From: Chloroflexota bacterium
GTDB taxonomy: Bacteria > Chloroflexota > Anaerolineae > Promineifilales > Promineifilaceae
Direction of reading: 5' to 3'
Assembly (NCBI GenBank): GCA_024275635.1
Contig: JAJRYT010000079.1
Location: forward strand, 1-33,871
DNA length: 33,871 nt
Made by a program: the position numbers and the translations under genes. This document shows, piece after piece, positions 23,440-32,262 of this stretch (positions within the stretch are counted from its first letter, which is position 1; each line of letters starts with the position of its first letter). The notes beneath the pieces were generated by a model, which had not been told where the DNA came from, did not search any database, and was given only the letters and a program-made list of their open reading frames with translations.

Positions 23440-26400
23440 ATGAATACAACATTAAGTAAGTACAAATTCTGGTTGGGCGCGATGCTGCTTGTGGTCATGA
23501 TGATGATCATGACGCCGGTGTTTGCCCAAGGCGGCAGTGATCTTGCCGTTACCAAGTCGGTGGATAATGCGACTCCTTATCAAGGTGAAAACATTGTCTA
23601 TACGATTATTGTCACAAATAATGGGCCTGATCCAGCAACGGCCGTTAATGTGATTGATTTCTTGCCCAGCGGCGTAACCTACGTCAGTGATGACAGCGCT
23701 GGCGCGTATAACAACCTCACCGGGTTCTGGACTGTGGGGTCATTGGCTAATGGCGCTTCGGCAACCTTGAACATCACCGGCACAGTTGCGGCCGTTGATG
23801 GGACAACTGTTTTCAATTCAGCTATCGTTTTTGGCGCGCCAGACCCCAACACAGGCAATAACTCGGCCGTTGCGATCTTTACTGTCGTCAATCAGGCTGA
23901 CCTGGGTATTGATAAAATAGTGGACAACAGCACGCCCTATTTTGGCAGCAATGTGGTTTACACGCTGACGGCAACGAACGCCGGGCCAAATGATGCTAAT
24001 TCCGTCTCCGTCACTGATCTTTTGCCCGCGGGCTTAACCTATGTCAGTGACACTGGGGCCGGCGCTTACGACAGTGTGAGCGGGATATGGACGGTTGGCA
24101 CAATAACGGCTGGCGGTTCAGCGGCGCTGGACATCACAGCCACAGTGAATGCGGCTGATGGCACGATTATCGCCAACGGCGCTGCCATTACCGGCGCTGA
24201 GGTGGACAATAACGCGCTCAACGATTCGACCAGCATAGACGTAATTGTCACCAATGTAGCCGATCTCGGCATCACCAAAACGGTTGACAACGCCACGCCC
24301 AACACCGGCAGCCAAGTAGTCTACACGCTGACGGCGGCGAACAGCGGGCCGAACGATGCTACGGCCGTTTCCGTTTCCGATCTCTTACCGCCTGGCGTTA
24401 CCTACGCCAGCGACGATGGGGGCGGCGCTTACGACAGTGTGAGCGGAATATGGACGATTGGCGCGCTGGCGAACGGCGGTTCGGCCGCGTTGAACATCAC
24501 CGCCACCGTCAATGCGGCCAATGGCGCGATTGTAACCAATGGCGTCAGCATCAGCGGCGCCGAGGTAGACAACAACGCCGCCAACGACTCGGCCAGCGTA
24601 GACATTACCGTTACCAACATTGCTAACCTCCGTGTCACCAAATCGGTGGACAACGTCACACCCAACACTGGCAGTAACGTCATGTACACGGTTACGGTTG
24701 AAAACCTGGGGCCAAATACAGCTACGGGTGTTCAAGTCTTCGACTCGCTGCCTGGCAGCGTCGCCTACGTCAGCGATGACAGCGGCGGCCAGTATAACGG
24801 GTTGACATGGACGGTGGGCGCGATACCCGCGTTCGGTTCAGCGACCTTGAATATCACAGTTACTATCAATGGGGTAGAGGGCGAAGTAATTGTTAACTCT
24901 GCGCTTGTCAGCGGCAGCGAAATCGACCCGGTTCCGGGCAATAATACGGCTGCTGCCCTTCTCACCGTTACTAACATCGCCGACCTGGCTGTGACTAAGA
25001 CGGTTGACAATGCCACGCCCAACGATGGCAGCCTCGTTGTTTACACAGTTACCGTTACCAACAATGGCCCTAATGACGCTACTAATGTCACCGTAGCCGA
25101 TCCGCTGCCGGCAGGCGTCGTTTACTCGGCCGATAATGGCGGCGGCGCTTATGACAACGTTTCCGGCACATGGACGATTGGCGGTCTGGCGGCCGGCAGT
25201 TCGGTGTCGCTGGACATCACCGCTACCGTGAATGCGGGCGATGGGGCAGTTGTCACCAATACCGCTGCTGTTTCGGGCAGTGAGAGTGACCCCACCGCGG
25301 CCAATGACTCGGCCAGCGTGGACATCACCGTCACCAACATCGCTGACCTCGGTGTGACCAAGACGGTGGATAACGCCACACCCAATGACGGCAGCAGCGT
25401 TGTTTACACCATTACTGTTACCAACGGCGGCCCCAATGATGCCACTGGTGTCAGCGTGGCCGATTCCCTGCCAGCCGGCGTCACTTACGTCAGTGATGAC
25501 AGCGGCGGCGCTTACGACAGTGGAACCGGAATGTGGACTATTGGGTCACTGCCTGCTGCTGGTTCGGCGGTTCTAAATATTACCGCTACAGTTAATGCGG
25601 GCGAAGGCGCGGTTGTCACCAACACGGCCACAGTCACAGGGGCGCAGATTGACCCCAACACGGCCAACAACTCAGCCAATGTGGGCTTTACTGTCACCAA
25701 CATCGCCGACCTCGACGTGACCAAGACGGTTGATAATGCGACGCCTTACAATGGCGGCGCTATCGTTTACACGATTACCGCTGCCAACAATGGGCCGAAC
25801 GACGCAACGGCCGTTACCGTAACCGATGTCTTACCGACTGGCGTTACCTGGGTCAGCGATGACAGCGGCGGCGCTTACAGCGGCGGCGTATGGACAATCG
25901 GCAATCTGGCCAATGGCGGAACGGCCGTTTTGAATATCACCGCTGCCGTAAGCGGGCCTGATGGTACACTCATCACCAACAGCGCCAGCATCGTCGGCAC
26001 GGAAATTGACCCCAACGCGGCCAACGACGCGGCCAGCGTGGACATCACCATTACCAATGTCGCCGACCTCGGCGTGACCAAGACGGTAGACAATGCCGCC
26101 CCGCAAGATGGCAGCGCCATCGTTTACACCATCACTGCCACGAACAGCGGGCCGAATGATGCAACGGCCGTTTCCGTAACCGATGTCTTACCGGCTGGCA
26201 TAACCTATGTCAGCGACGACAGCGGCGGCGCTTACAGCGGCGGCATATGGACAATCGGCTCACTGCCCGCGGGTGGAACGGCCGTTTTGAACATCACCGC
26301 CATCGCCAACGGGCCTGATGGCACACTTATCACCAACAGCGCCAGCATCAGCGGGGCGGAGGTGGACAATAACGCTGCCAACGACTCGGCCAGCGTAGAC

Positions 26401-29400
26401 ATCACCGTTGTCAATGTTGCCGACCTCAGCGTGGCCAAAACCGTTGACAACGCCACGCCTCAGACCGGCGACACCATCATCTACACGGTGACAGCTGCCA
26501 ATAACGGCCCGGCTGCGGCTACTAACGTGAGCGTAACCGACGTCCTGCCCGCCGACGTAACCTACGTCAGCGACAACAGCGGCGGCGCTTACAGCGGCGG
26601 CGTATGGACAATCGGCAGTTTGGCTGTCGGTAGTTCCGTGTCGTTAGACATTACCGTGACAGTCAACGGGCCGCATGGCGACCTCATCACTAACAGCGCC
26701 AGCATCGCCGGCGATCAGACAGATAACAATGCGGCCAACGATTCGGCCAGCGTAGACGTCACCGTCACCAACATCACCGACCTCAGCGTTGCCAAGACGG
26801 TTGATAACGCTGCGCCCAACACAGGCAGCAGCGTCATCTACACGATTACCGCGGTGAACAATGGCCCGGCTGCGGCGACAGGCGTCAGCGTGGCTGATCT
26901 CTTACCCGCCGGTGTGACCTACGTCAGCGACGATGGTCTAGGCGCTTACAACAGCGCGTCCGGCACATGGACAATCGGCAATCTGGCTGCGGGCGGTTCG
27001 ATGGTGTTGAATATCACCGCCTCCGTCAACGCGCCGCATGGCTCACTTATCACCAACAGCGCCAGTATCTCTGGCAACGAGGTAGATCCCAACGCGGCCA
27101 ACGACGCGGCCAGTGTTGACATCACCGTTACGAATTTTGCTGACCTCGCCGTTACCAAGACGGTGGATAACGCGATCCCGTACAGTGGCAGCACGATCGT
27201 TTACACGTTGACGGCGACCAATAACGGGCCTGATGCGGCAACGGGCGTTGTCGTATCCGACCCCCTGCCCGCCGGCGCGAGCCACCTCGGCGATGATGGC
27301 GGCGGCGCTTACAACAGCGGTACCGGGAACTGGACAATCGGCAGCCTGGCTGTCGGTGAGATACGCGTGTTGAACATCACTGCGATGGTCAGTGCGCCTG
27401 ATGGCACACTCATCACCAACAACGCCAGTATCAGCGGCAATGAGGTGGATACCAACGCGGTTAACGACGCGGCTAGTGTGGACATCACCGTCACTAATGT
27501 GGCTGATTTGAGCGTTACCAAGACGGTTGACGACGCCATGCCGTTTGATGGCGGGTCTGTCACGTACACGATTGTGGCTGGAAACAGCGGACCGAATGAT
27601 GCAACGGCCGTTACCGTCACCGACCTCCTGCCTCCGGGCACAACTTACGCCAGCGATGATAGTCTGGGCGCTTACAACAGCGTCACCGGGGACTGGACAA
27701 TCGGCAGTCTGCCCGTTGGCGGCACGGCGACCTTGAACATCACCGCCGTAATTAATCCCAATACCGATGGCGACACTATCACCAACATTGCATCCATCAG
27801 CGGCGCCGAATTCGACCCCGACCCGGCTAACAACACAGCCAATGCGGTCAGCGTCGTTCGCGTCAATGACCTGTGCGCTACCACCGGGACCATCACCTTG
27901 CCCAGCGGCCCAACGACGCTCCCAATCTGGGGCTACGCGCCCGGAGATTGTACCCGCGGCTTACCCGCGCAGTTGCCCGGCCCGGCCATCGTGGCCATTG
28001 AAGGCGAAACAATCAACCTGACGCTTCACAACGGTTTGGCTGAACAAACAGCCATGCTCTTCTACAGCCAGGACATGCCTTCAGACATGGTGGGCGCTGC
28101 TCCCGGCGGCTCCACAACCTACACCTTCCCCGCGGCCAGCCCTGGTACGTACCTCTATGAGGCGGGCTTACTGCCCAATGCCAATCATCAGGTGGCCATG
28201 GGTATGTTCGGTACGTTGATTGTGCGGCCAACGACTGCCAATCAAGCTTATAACAGCCCGGCAACAGCCTATGACGACGAGGCGATACTTGTCCTCAGCG
28301 AGATCGATCCCAACTTGAACAACAGTCTGGTTCCGGCCACTTTCGATCTGCGCGACTTCAATCCCACTTACCGGTTGATTAACGGCAAGGTTTATCCGCA
28401 GACGGATGCCATTCCCACTGCAGCTGGTAACAATGTGCTGCTGCGTATCGTCAATGCCGGGTTACAACCCCATACGATGTCCTTGCTGGGCGCGAGCCAG
28501 ACCCTGGTGGGCGTAGATGGGAACCTGACGCCGTACCCGCGTGGCCTCATAGCCGAGACCCTCGCTTCTGGGCAAACAAAAGACATCATCGCCACCATAC
28601 CGGGTGGCGCTGTTCCCGGTTCCAAATTTGCGCTCTACGACGGTAGTTTGTTGTTGCACAACAACAATGACGCCGGGTATGGCGGCATGATGACTTTCTT
28701 GACCCTGGCTCCCGGTCTTCCCGGCGGAGCCGACATCATGGGACCAACGGCCGACACGATGGCCGTATCGCCCAGCCCGACAGATGGTTCAACGGGTGTT
28801 ACGTTAACGGCCGTTGTCAGCGACGTGGATACCGGCAACGCCAATATCGTATTGGCTGAATACTACATTGACGACACGACAGCCCCGGCAACAGCCATGT
28901 TGGCGACAGACGGCGCGTTTGACTCGCCCACAGAAGCTGTTCAAGCGGCGGTGCCTCCGGCGGCTCTAGCCGGACTGCAACCTGGCGAACATACATTGTA
29001 TGTGCGCGGTCAGGATGCGCTAGGCAACTGGGGCGACTTCAACTTGGTTCCGTTTCAGCTAGTCAACGCTGGCCCCTTGACTTACGGCCTTACCTTCACA
29101 CCTAACCCCAGCCGGGGTGACGTTGATGTGGTTCTGAGCGGCACAGGCGATGACTCGGCCGAAGGCAACAGCATTATCACGGCCGCCGAGTACTTCATAG
29201 ACAGCGCTGGTCCTGACGGCGCTGGTACGCCCATGTCCGTCAACGTACCTGAGCCAATTGCCAGCATAGATGCGGCGATCCCGGCAGCCACCGTAGCGGC
29301 GCTGTCCGAAGGCGTTCATTCCGTCTACGTCCATAGCCAAGATTCGTTTGGTCATTGGGGTCCCTTGGCCATAGTTGAACTCTATGTGGACAAGAGTGGT

Positions 29401-31170
29401 CCAGATACCTCTGGTGTGACTGTCGCGCCCGATCCCAATAACGGCAGCCTGCCCATCAATCCGAGCTTGTTCTCGATCAGAGTAGATGCCACGATCAATG
29501 ATCCGCTAACTGGCGCTTCAGGATCATCTCTGGGTGTGCAATCTGCGCTCTGGACGGCCGAGTTCTTCATTGATTACAATCCGGCAGTTGACGTATTCGG
29601 CACCGGCGCGCCCATGTACCCGCGTGATGGTCTGTTTAACACTAGCAATGAAGACACCTATGCGCTCCTCGCCCTGATCAACATCAGCGCTTTGAGCGAA
29701 GGTATCCACACTGTTGACGTACACGGCCGTGATGCATCCGGTAACTGGGGGGCAATTGCCAGCGCCAACTTGTTGGTAGACAAAACAGCGCCAACAGTCG
29801 CCGGCACAGCGGCCTCCCCCAACCCCAGCGGCGGAGCGGCCGTCACAACCCTGACAGCCAGCGCCAGCGATACCGCATCGAACATCGTCATGGCCGAATG
29901 GTTCGCAGGAGTTGATCCTGGCCCTGGTAACGGCGCGCCTATGGCCGTGGCCTTCAACGGTACGGATTGGGATCTGTCAGCTTCGATTGATCTCACCGGC
30001 TGGGCAGCGGGCAACCATACGCTTTCTGTCCGGGCCAAAGACGCCGCCGGTAATTGGAGCTTGGCCGATAGTGTTGTCCTGATTGTTACGACGGAAGTTC
30101 CCTTCTACGGCGTAACCGTGACGCCGCCCACAGCGGCGACGCCCGGCAACCCCGGCGTAACGGTTTCTTACATTCTGGACGTGACCAACAACGGGAATGT
30201 GGCTGACACCTATGACGTGATAGTTAATGGCAACGCCTGGACAACGACGGCTCCGGCCACAGTTGGCCCGCTGGCGTCGGGCGCGATGACCCAGATCACG
30301 GTGGATGTCACCATCCCGGCCGGCGCACTGTCTGGCGACTCGGATACGGCAATCGTTACCGTTACGTCGCAAGGCGATCCGGGACAATCCGACGCCTCAA
30401 GCCTGACGACCTCGGCCGTACTCGACCAGCTTTACTTCTCGACGGTAGGCGCTTTCGCCGTACCGGGCGTTTCTGGCCCATACGACGATGCCGATGTCTA
30501 CAATTGGGATGGCACAGCCTTCGGCCGTATCTTTGATGCGTCGGTCGCCGGTCTGCCCAACAATGCCGACATTGACGGGTTAGTGGTTGTGGATGCGGAC
30601 ACGTTCTACATGTCCTTCAACCGCAACGGCGGCGTGAATGTGCCGGGAATCGGCGTAGTCCAGGATGAAGACATCGTCCTGTATGATGCCGGAGTCTGGA
30701 GCCTGTACTTTATCGGTGGTGATGTCGGTCTGAAAGATACCAACGGCGAAGATGTGGATGCCTTTGATATCTTGCCGGATGGCAGCATCATACTTTCAGC
30801 CATCGCCAGTTATAATCCAGACCCGGACTTCCCCAACAATCTACAGGATGAGGATGTCATCCGCTGTGTGCCTAATGGTGGTATCCCTGTCATTAACTGT
30901 ACTTGGAGCATCTACCTTGACGGCAGCGATGTTGGTCTCAATAACGGCGGCGGCGAGGATGTGAATGGTCTTGCAATGAGTGGGGCTGATCTTTATCTGA
31001 CGACTCTGGGCGCATTTAGCGTAACTGGCTTGTCGGGTGATGGATTTGACGCCTTCGCTTGCAATACCTTTACCTCCGGTACCACATCGGCCTGTACGAG
31101 CTTCTCGATGTACTTTGATGGTAGTGTGACTGGCGTTACGAATCAAATTGATGCAATCGATCTACCCTGA
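23440..31170 (+). CDS. Giant secreted protein: 12 DUF11 repeats, cupredoxin pair C, Ig-like repeats, C-terminal shared module
   Basis: 2576 aa from ATG 23440, with GAGGTGA five bases upstream; the in-frame GTG at 23431 lies within that site and is rejected. After a signal peptide ending PVFAQ, twelve DUF11 repeats of about 120 aa fill residues 34-1475. Residues about 1477-1759 are a two-domain cupredoxin homologous to protein B (WGYAPGDC, LHNGLAEQ, GTYLYEAG, QVAMGMFGTLIVRP), almost without copper ligands. Four Ig-like domains with GNWG-type endings (VRGQDALGNWG, VHGRDASGNWG) follow at about 1771-2217, then a NEW3/CARDB-like domain (2223-2326), and the C-terminal module shared with the 1909-aa protein, ending IDAIDLP. 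It probably forms a long stalk that displays the cupredoxin complex. Confidence 0.85.
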   Translation: MNTTLSKYKFWLGAMLLVVMMMIMTPVFAQGGSDLAVTKSVDNATPYQGENIVYTIIVTNNGPDPATAVNVIDFLPSGVTYVSDDSAGAYNNLTGFWTVGSLANGASATLNITGTVAAVDGTTVFNSAIVFGAPDPNTGNNSAVAIFTVVNQADLGIDKIVDNSTPYFGSNVVYTLTATNAGPNDANSVSVTDLLPAGLTYVSDTGAGAYDSVSGIWTVGTITAGGSAALDITATVNAADGTIIANGAAITGAEVDNNALNDSTSIDVIVTNVADLGITKTVDNATPNTGSQVVYTLTAANSGPNDATAVSVSDLLPPGVTYASDDGGGAYDSVSGIWTIGALANGGSAALNITATVNAANGAIVTNGVSISGAEVDNNAANDSASVDITVTNIANLRVTKSVDNVTPNTGSNVMYTVTVENLGPNTATGVQVFDSLPGSVAYVSDDSGGQYNGLTWTVGAIPAFGSATLNITVTINGVEGEVIVNSALVSGSEIDPVPGNNTAAALLTVTNIADLAVTKTVDNATPNDGSLVVYTVTVTNNGPNDATNVTVADPLPAGVVYSADNGGGAYDNVSGTWTIGGLAAGSSVSLDITATVNAGDGAVVTNTAAVSGSESDPTAANDSASVDITVTNIADLGVTKTVDNATPNDGSSVVYTITVTNGGPNDATGVSVADSLPAGVTYVSDDSGGAYDSGTGMWTIGSLPAAGSAVLNITATVNAGEGAVVTNTATVTGAQIDPNTANNSANVGFTVTNIADLDVTKTVDNATPYNGGAIVYTITAANNGPNDATAVTVTDVLPTGVTWVSDDSGGAYSGGVWTIGNLANGGTAVLNITAAVSGPDGTLITNSASIVGTEIDPNAANDAASVDITITNVADLGVTKTVDNAAPQDGSAIVYTITATNSGPNDATAVSVTDVLPAGITYVSDDSGGAYSGGIWTIGSLPAGGTAVLNITAIANGPDGTLITNSASISGAEVDNNAANDSASVDITVVNVADLSVAKTVDNATPQTGDTIIYTVTAANNGPAAATNVSVTDVLPADVTYVSDNSGGAYSGGVWTIGSLAVGSSVSLDITVTVNGPHGDLITNSASIAGDQTDNNAANDSASVDVTVTNITDLSVAKTVDNAAPNTGSSVIYTITAVNNGPAAATGVSVADLLPAGVTYVSDDGLGAYNSASGTWTIGNLAAGGSMVLNITASVNAPHGSLITNSASISGNEVDPNAANDAASVDITVTNFADLAVTKTVDNAIPYSGSTIVYTLTATNNGPDAATGVVVSDPLPAGASHLGDDGGGAYNSGTGNWTIGSLAVGEIRVLNITAMVSAPDGTLITNNASISGNEVDTNAVNDAASVDITVTNVADLSVTKTVDDAMPFDGGSVTYTIVAGNSGPNDATAVTVTDLLPPGTTYASDDSLGAYNSVTGDWTIGSLPVGGTATLNITAVINPNTDGDTITNIASISGAEFDPDPANNTANAVSVVRVNDLCATTGTITLPSGPTTLPIWGYAPGDCTRGLPAQLPGPAIVAIEGETINLTLHNGLAEQTAMLFYSQDMPSDMVGAAPGGSTTYTFPAASPGTYLYEAGLLPNANHQVAMGMFGTLIVRPTTANQAYNSPATAYDDEAILVLSEIDPNLNNSLVPATFDLRDFNPTYRLINGKVYPQTDAIPTAAGNNVLLRIVNAGLQPHTMSLLGASQTLVGVDGNLTPYPRGLIAETLASGQTKDIIATIPGGAVPGSKFALYDGSLLLHNNNDAGYGGMMTFLTLAPGLPGGADIMGPTADTMAVSPSPTDGSTGVTLTAVVSDVDTGNANIVLAEYYIDDTTAPATAMLATDGAFDSPTEAVQAAVPPAALAGLQPGEHTLYVRGQDALGNWGDFNLVPFQLVNAGPLTYGLTFTPNPSRGDVDVVLSGTGDDSAEGNSIITAAEYFIDSAGPDGAGTPMSVNVPEPIASIDAAIPAATVAALSEGVHSVYVHSQDSFGHWGPLAIVELYVDKSGPDTSGVTVAPDPNNGSLPINPSLFSIRVDATINDPLTGASGSSLGVQSALWTAEFFIDYNPAVDVFGTGAPMYPRDGLFNTSNEDTYALLALINISALSEGIHTVDVHGRDASGNWGAIASANLLVDKTAPTVAGTAASPNPSGGAAVTTLTASASDTASNIVMAEWFAGVDPGPGNGAPMAVAFNGTDWDLSASIDLTGWAAGNHTLSVRAKDAAGNWSLADSVVLIVTTEVPFYGVTVTPPTAATPGNPGVTVSYILDVTNNGNVADTYDVIVNGNAWTTTAPATVGPLASGAMTQITVDVTIPAGALSGDSDTAIVTVTSQGDPGQSDASSLTTSAVLDQLYFSTVGAFAVPGVSGPYDDADVYNWDGTAFGRIFDASVAGLPNNADIDGLVVVDADTFYMSFNRNGGVNVPGIGVVQDEDIVLYDAGVWSLYFIGGDVGLKDTNGEDVDAFDILPDGSIILSAIASYNPDPDFPNNLQDEDVIRCVPNGGIPVINCTWSIYLDGSDVGLNNGGGEDVNGLAMSGADLYLTTLGAFSVTGLSGDGFDAFACNTFTSGTTSACTSFSMYFDGSVTGVTNQIDAIDLP
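23539..27865 (+). repeat. Tandem array of 12 DUF11 repeats (about 357-366 bp each)
   Basis: Repeats begin near 23539, 23899, 24259, 24625, 24982, 25345, 25708, 26065, 26422, 26779, 27142 and 27505. The consensus start is ADLxVTKTVDNATP, the core is NxGPNDATxVxVxDxLPAGV and YVSDDSGGAY, and the end is NAANDSASVDITVTN. Repeats 7 to 9 share long near-identical DNA blocks, such as around 25858, 26218 and 26573. This points to recent duplication or gene conversion and possible length variation between strains. Confidence 0.93.
27868..28715 (+). other. Cupredoxin two-domain segment C within the DUF11 protein
   Basis: The segment is homologous to protein B. Domain 1 reads LFYSQDM where HxHG is expected and YLYEAGLLPNANHQVAMGMFG where HCH...H...M is expected, with only one His. 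Domain 2 has LQPHTMSLLG, where two of three histidines are lost, and LLLHNNND, with no HxH. It is therefore predicted not to form a multicopper centre. It may dock proteins A and B, or be an evolutionary remnant fused to the stalk. Confidence 0.75.
30430..31170 (+). repeat. C-terminal module shared with the 1909-aa protein
   Basis: The first copy (30430-30770) reads LYFSTVGAF, DDADVYNWDG, IFDASVAGLP, ADIDGL, FNRNGGVNVPGIGVVQDEDI and VLYDAGVWSLYF, closely matching the copies at 19852-20550. A diverged second copy follows (LQDEDV, IYLDGSDVGLN, MYFDGSVTGV, IDAIDLP). Two giant proteins of one locus thus end in the same way, which suggests attachment to a common cell-surface partner. Confidence 0.85.
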
Positions 31171-31191
31171 TCTTAACGCCTGATATTTAGG

Positions 31192-31255
31192 GGAAGAGCA
31201 AGCCTGGTTGGTGATCTTGATCTAACCAACGCTTGCTCTTCCTCTTCTTGACTTT
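31192..31255 (+). terminator. Terminator-like hairpin after the DUF11 gene
   Basis: GGAAGAGCAAGC (31192-31203) and its exact reverse complement (31231-31242) form a 12-bp stem. An inner GTTGGT/ACCAAC stem lengthens it, and a T-rich stretch (TCTTCTTGACTTTTAT) follows. It lies 21 bases after the DUF11 stop, so the main surface operon probably ends here at least partly. Confidence 0.7.
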
Positions 31256-31264
31256 TATATTGTA

Positions 31265-31759
31265 ATGACACAATTTAAGGCAATGATCCAATCTAAATCA
31301 CAGAACGAAAATCGTTGGCGGATATCGCCATTGCTGGTTGCCGGCATTTTTCTGGTTTTGGCGGCAGCAATTGCGTGGGCATTCATTTCCAGCTACTCAG
31401 GTGGGCGAGAATCTGAATTACAGGTTATGACGCAGGCGGCGTTTGAAGAGGAAACCGGCGTTCACGTCAACCTGATTGGCGTAGTTGGCGGTGGCGGTTT
31501 GATTAATGTACGTATCAAAGTTCTTGATACAGAAAAGGCCACCCGCCTTTTTCATGACCCTGATATCACATTCTTCCTGATTGCTGAGGATAGCGATATA
31601 ACGCTGTTGCCCCCTGATGATATGGAATATGCTGCAGATTTTGAAGCTGATCGTGCTTATAATGTGCTGTTTGCCAATACAGAAAATGCGATTAAGTCAG
31701 GCTCTTTGGTTACGGTGGTAATCGGCGATTTTCAGCTTGAACATGTAATTGCCCAATAA
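31265..31759 (+). CDS. Small membrane-anchored protein (first of two paralogues)
   Basis: 164 aa from ATG 31265; an ATG at 31283 with AAGG upstream is an alternative start. One membrane helix (PLLVAGIFLVLAAAIAWAFI) precedes a soluble domain with EEETGVHVNLIGVVGGGGLI, NVRIKVLDTEKA, a HDPDI turn and the ending LVTVVIGDFQLEHVIAQ. It shares the pattern [IV]xGGGxIxxRxxxxDxxKAxxxxHDP...DMEYxA...AxKSGxxV with the next gene. I recall similar small proteins of unknown function in many bacteria but cannot name the family. It is probably extracytoplasmic, with a compact beta domain. Confidence 0.7.
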   Translation: MTQFKAMIQSKSQNENRWRISPLLVAGIFLVLAAAIAWAFISSYSGGRESELQVMTQAAFEEETGVHVNLIGVVGGGGLINVRIKVLDTEKATRLFHDPDITFFLIAEDSDITLLPPDDMEYAADFEADRAYNVLFANTENAIKSGSLVTVVIGDFQLEHVIAQ

Positions 31760-31769
31760 GAGAGATGTG

Positions 31770-32246
31770 ATGATGAATAATCATACAGTTGAGATGCGCC
31801 CCCGGCGTACCTGGACAAAACGGTTGGTTCGTTTGGTCTTGCCGGCGGTGCTGTTGTTGTTTTTAGCCAGTTTGATACCGGAATTTCCTACGCAGTTTTC
31901 GTTTTTCCCTGAAGCTTCAGTTCAAGACGACTCTGTGGCGATTGAGGCGCGTTATGGGATTCGTATTCGACGAGTCGCTGTTCTTGCCGGAGGCGGTATT
32001 GTTGAACTGCGTTTCCTAATTGTTGATCCGGATAAAGCAAACCTCTACATGCATGATCCGGAATATATGCCGGCTTTGATTACTGACGGGATTCGTCTTG
32101 ACCCACCGGTCAGAGGGCACGATATGGAGTATAAGGCAGGCTGGGGGTATTATATCTTGTATGGTAATCACAGCTCGGCTGTCAAATCGGGGAAACCGGT
32201 TGTGATTGAGTTTGACGATTTGCGCCAACAGGTTGTGGCTAATTGA
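31770..32246 (+). CDS. Small membrane-anchored protein (second paralogue)
   Basis: About 158 aa from ATG 31770 (ATGATG), 10 bases after the previous stop, with AAGAGAG as ribosome-binding site. One hydrophobic helix (LVLPAVLLLFLASLIP) precedes a domain paralogous to the preceding protein: EARYGIRIRRVAVLAGGGIV, ELRFLIVDPDKAN, MHDPEYMPALI, GHDMEYKAGWGYYILYGN and SAVKSGKPVVIEFDDLRQQV. Function is unknown. A tandem duplication of a single-helix extracytoplasmic protein beside cupredoxin genes hints at a heterodimer or accessory pair for assembly, but this is inference. Confidence 0.75.
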   Translation: MMNNHTVEMRPRRTWTKRLVRLVLPAVLLLFLASLIPEFPTQFSFFPEASVQDDSVAIEARYGIRIRRVAVLAGGGIVELRFLIVDPDKANLYMHDPEYMPALITDGIRLDPPVRGHDMEYKAGWGYYILYGNHSSAVKSGKPVVIEFDDLRQQVVAN

Positions 32247-32262
32247 CCCTGAGGGGCTACCT

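Noticed and set aside
23539..27865. Regularly spaced repeats as a CRISPR-like array
   Set aside because: The period is about 360 bp, the frame is open throughout and the repeats encode DUF11 domains.
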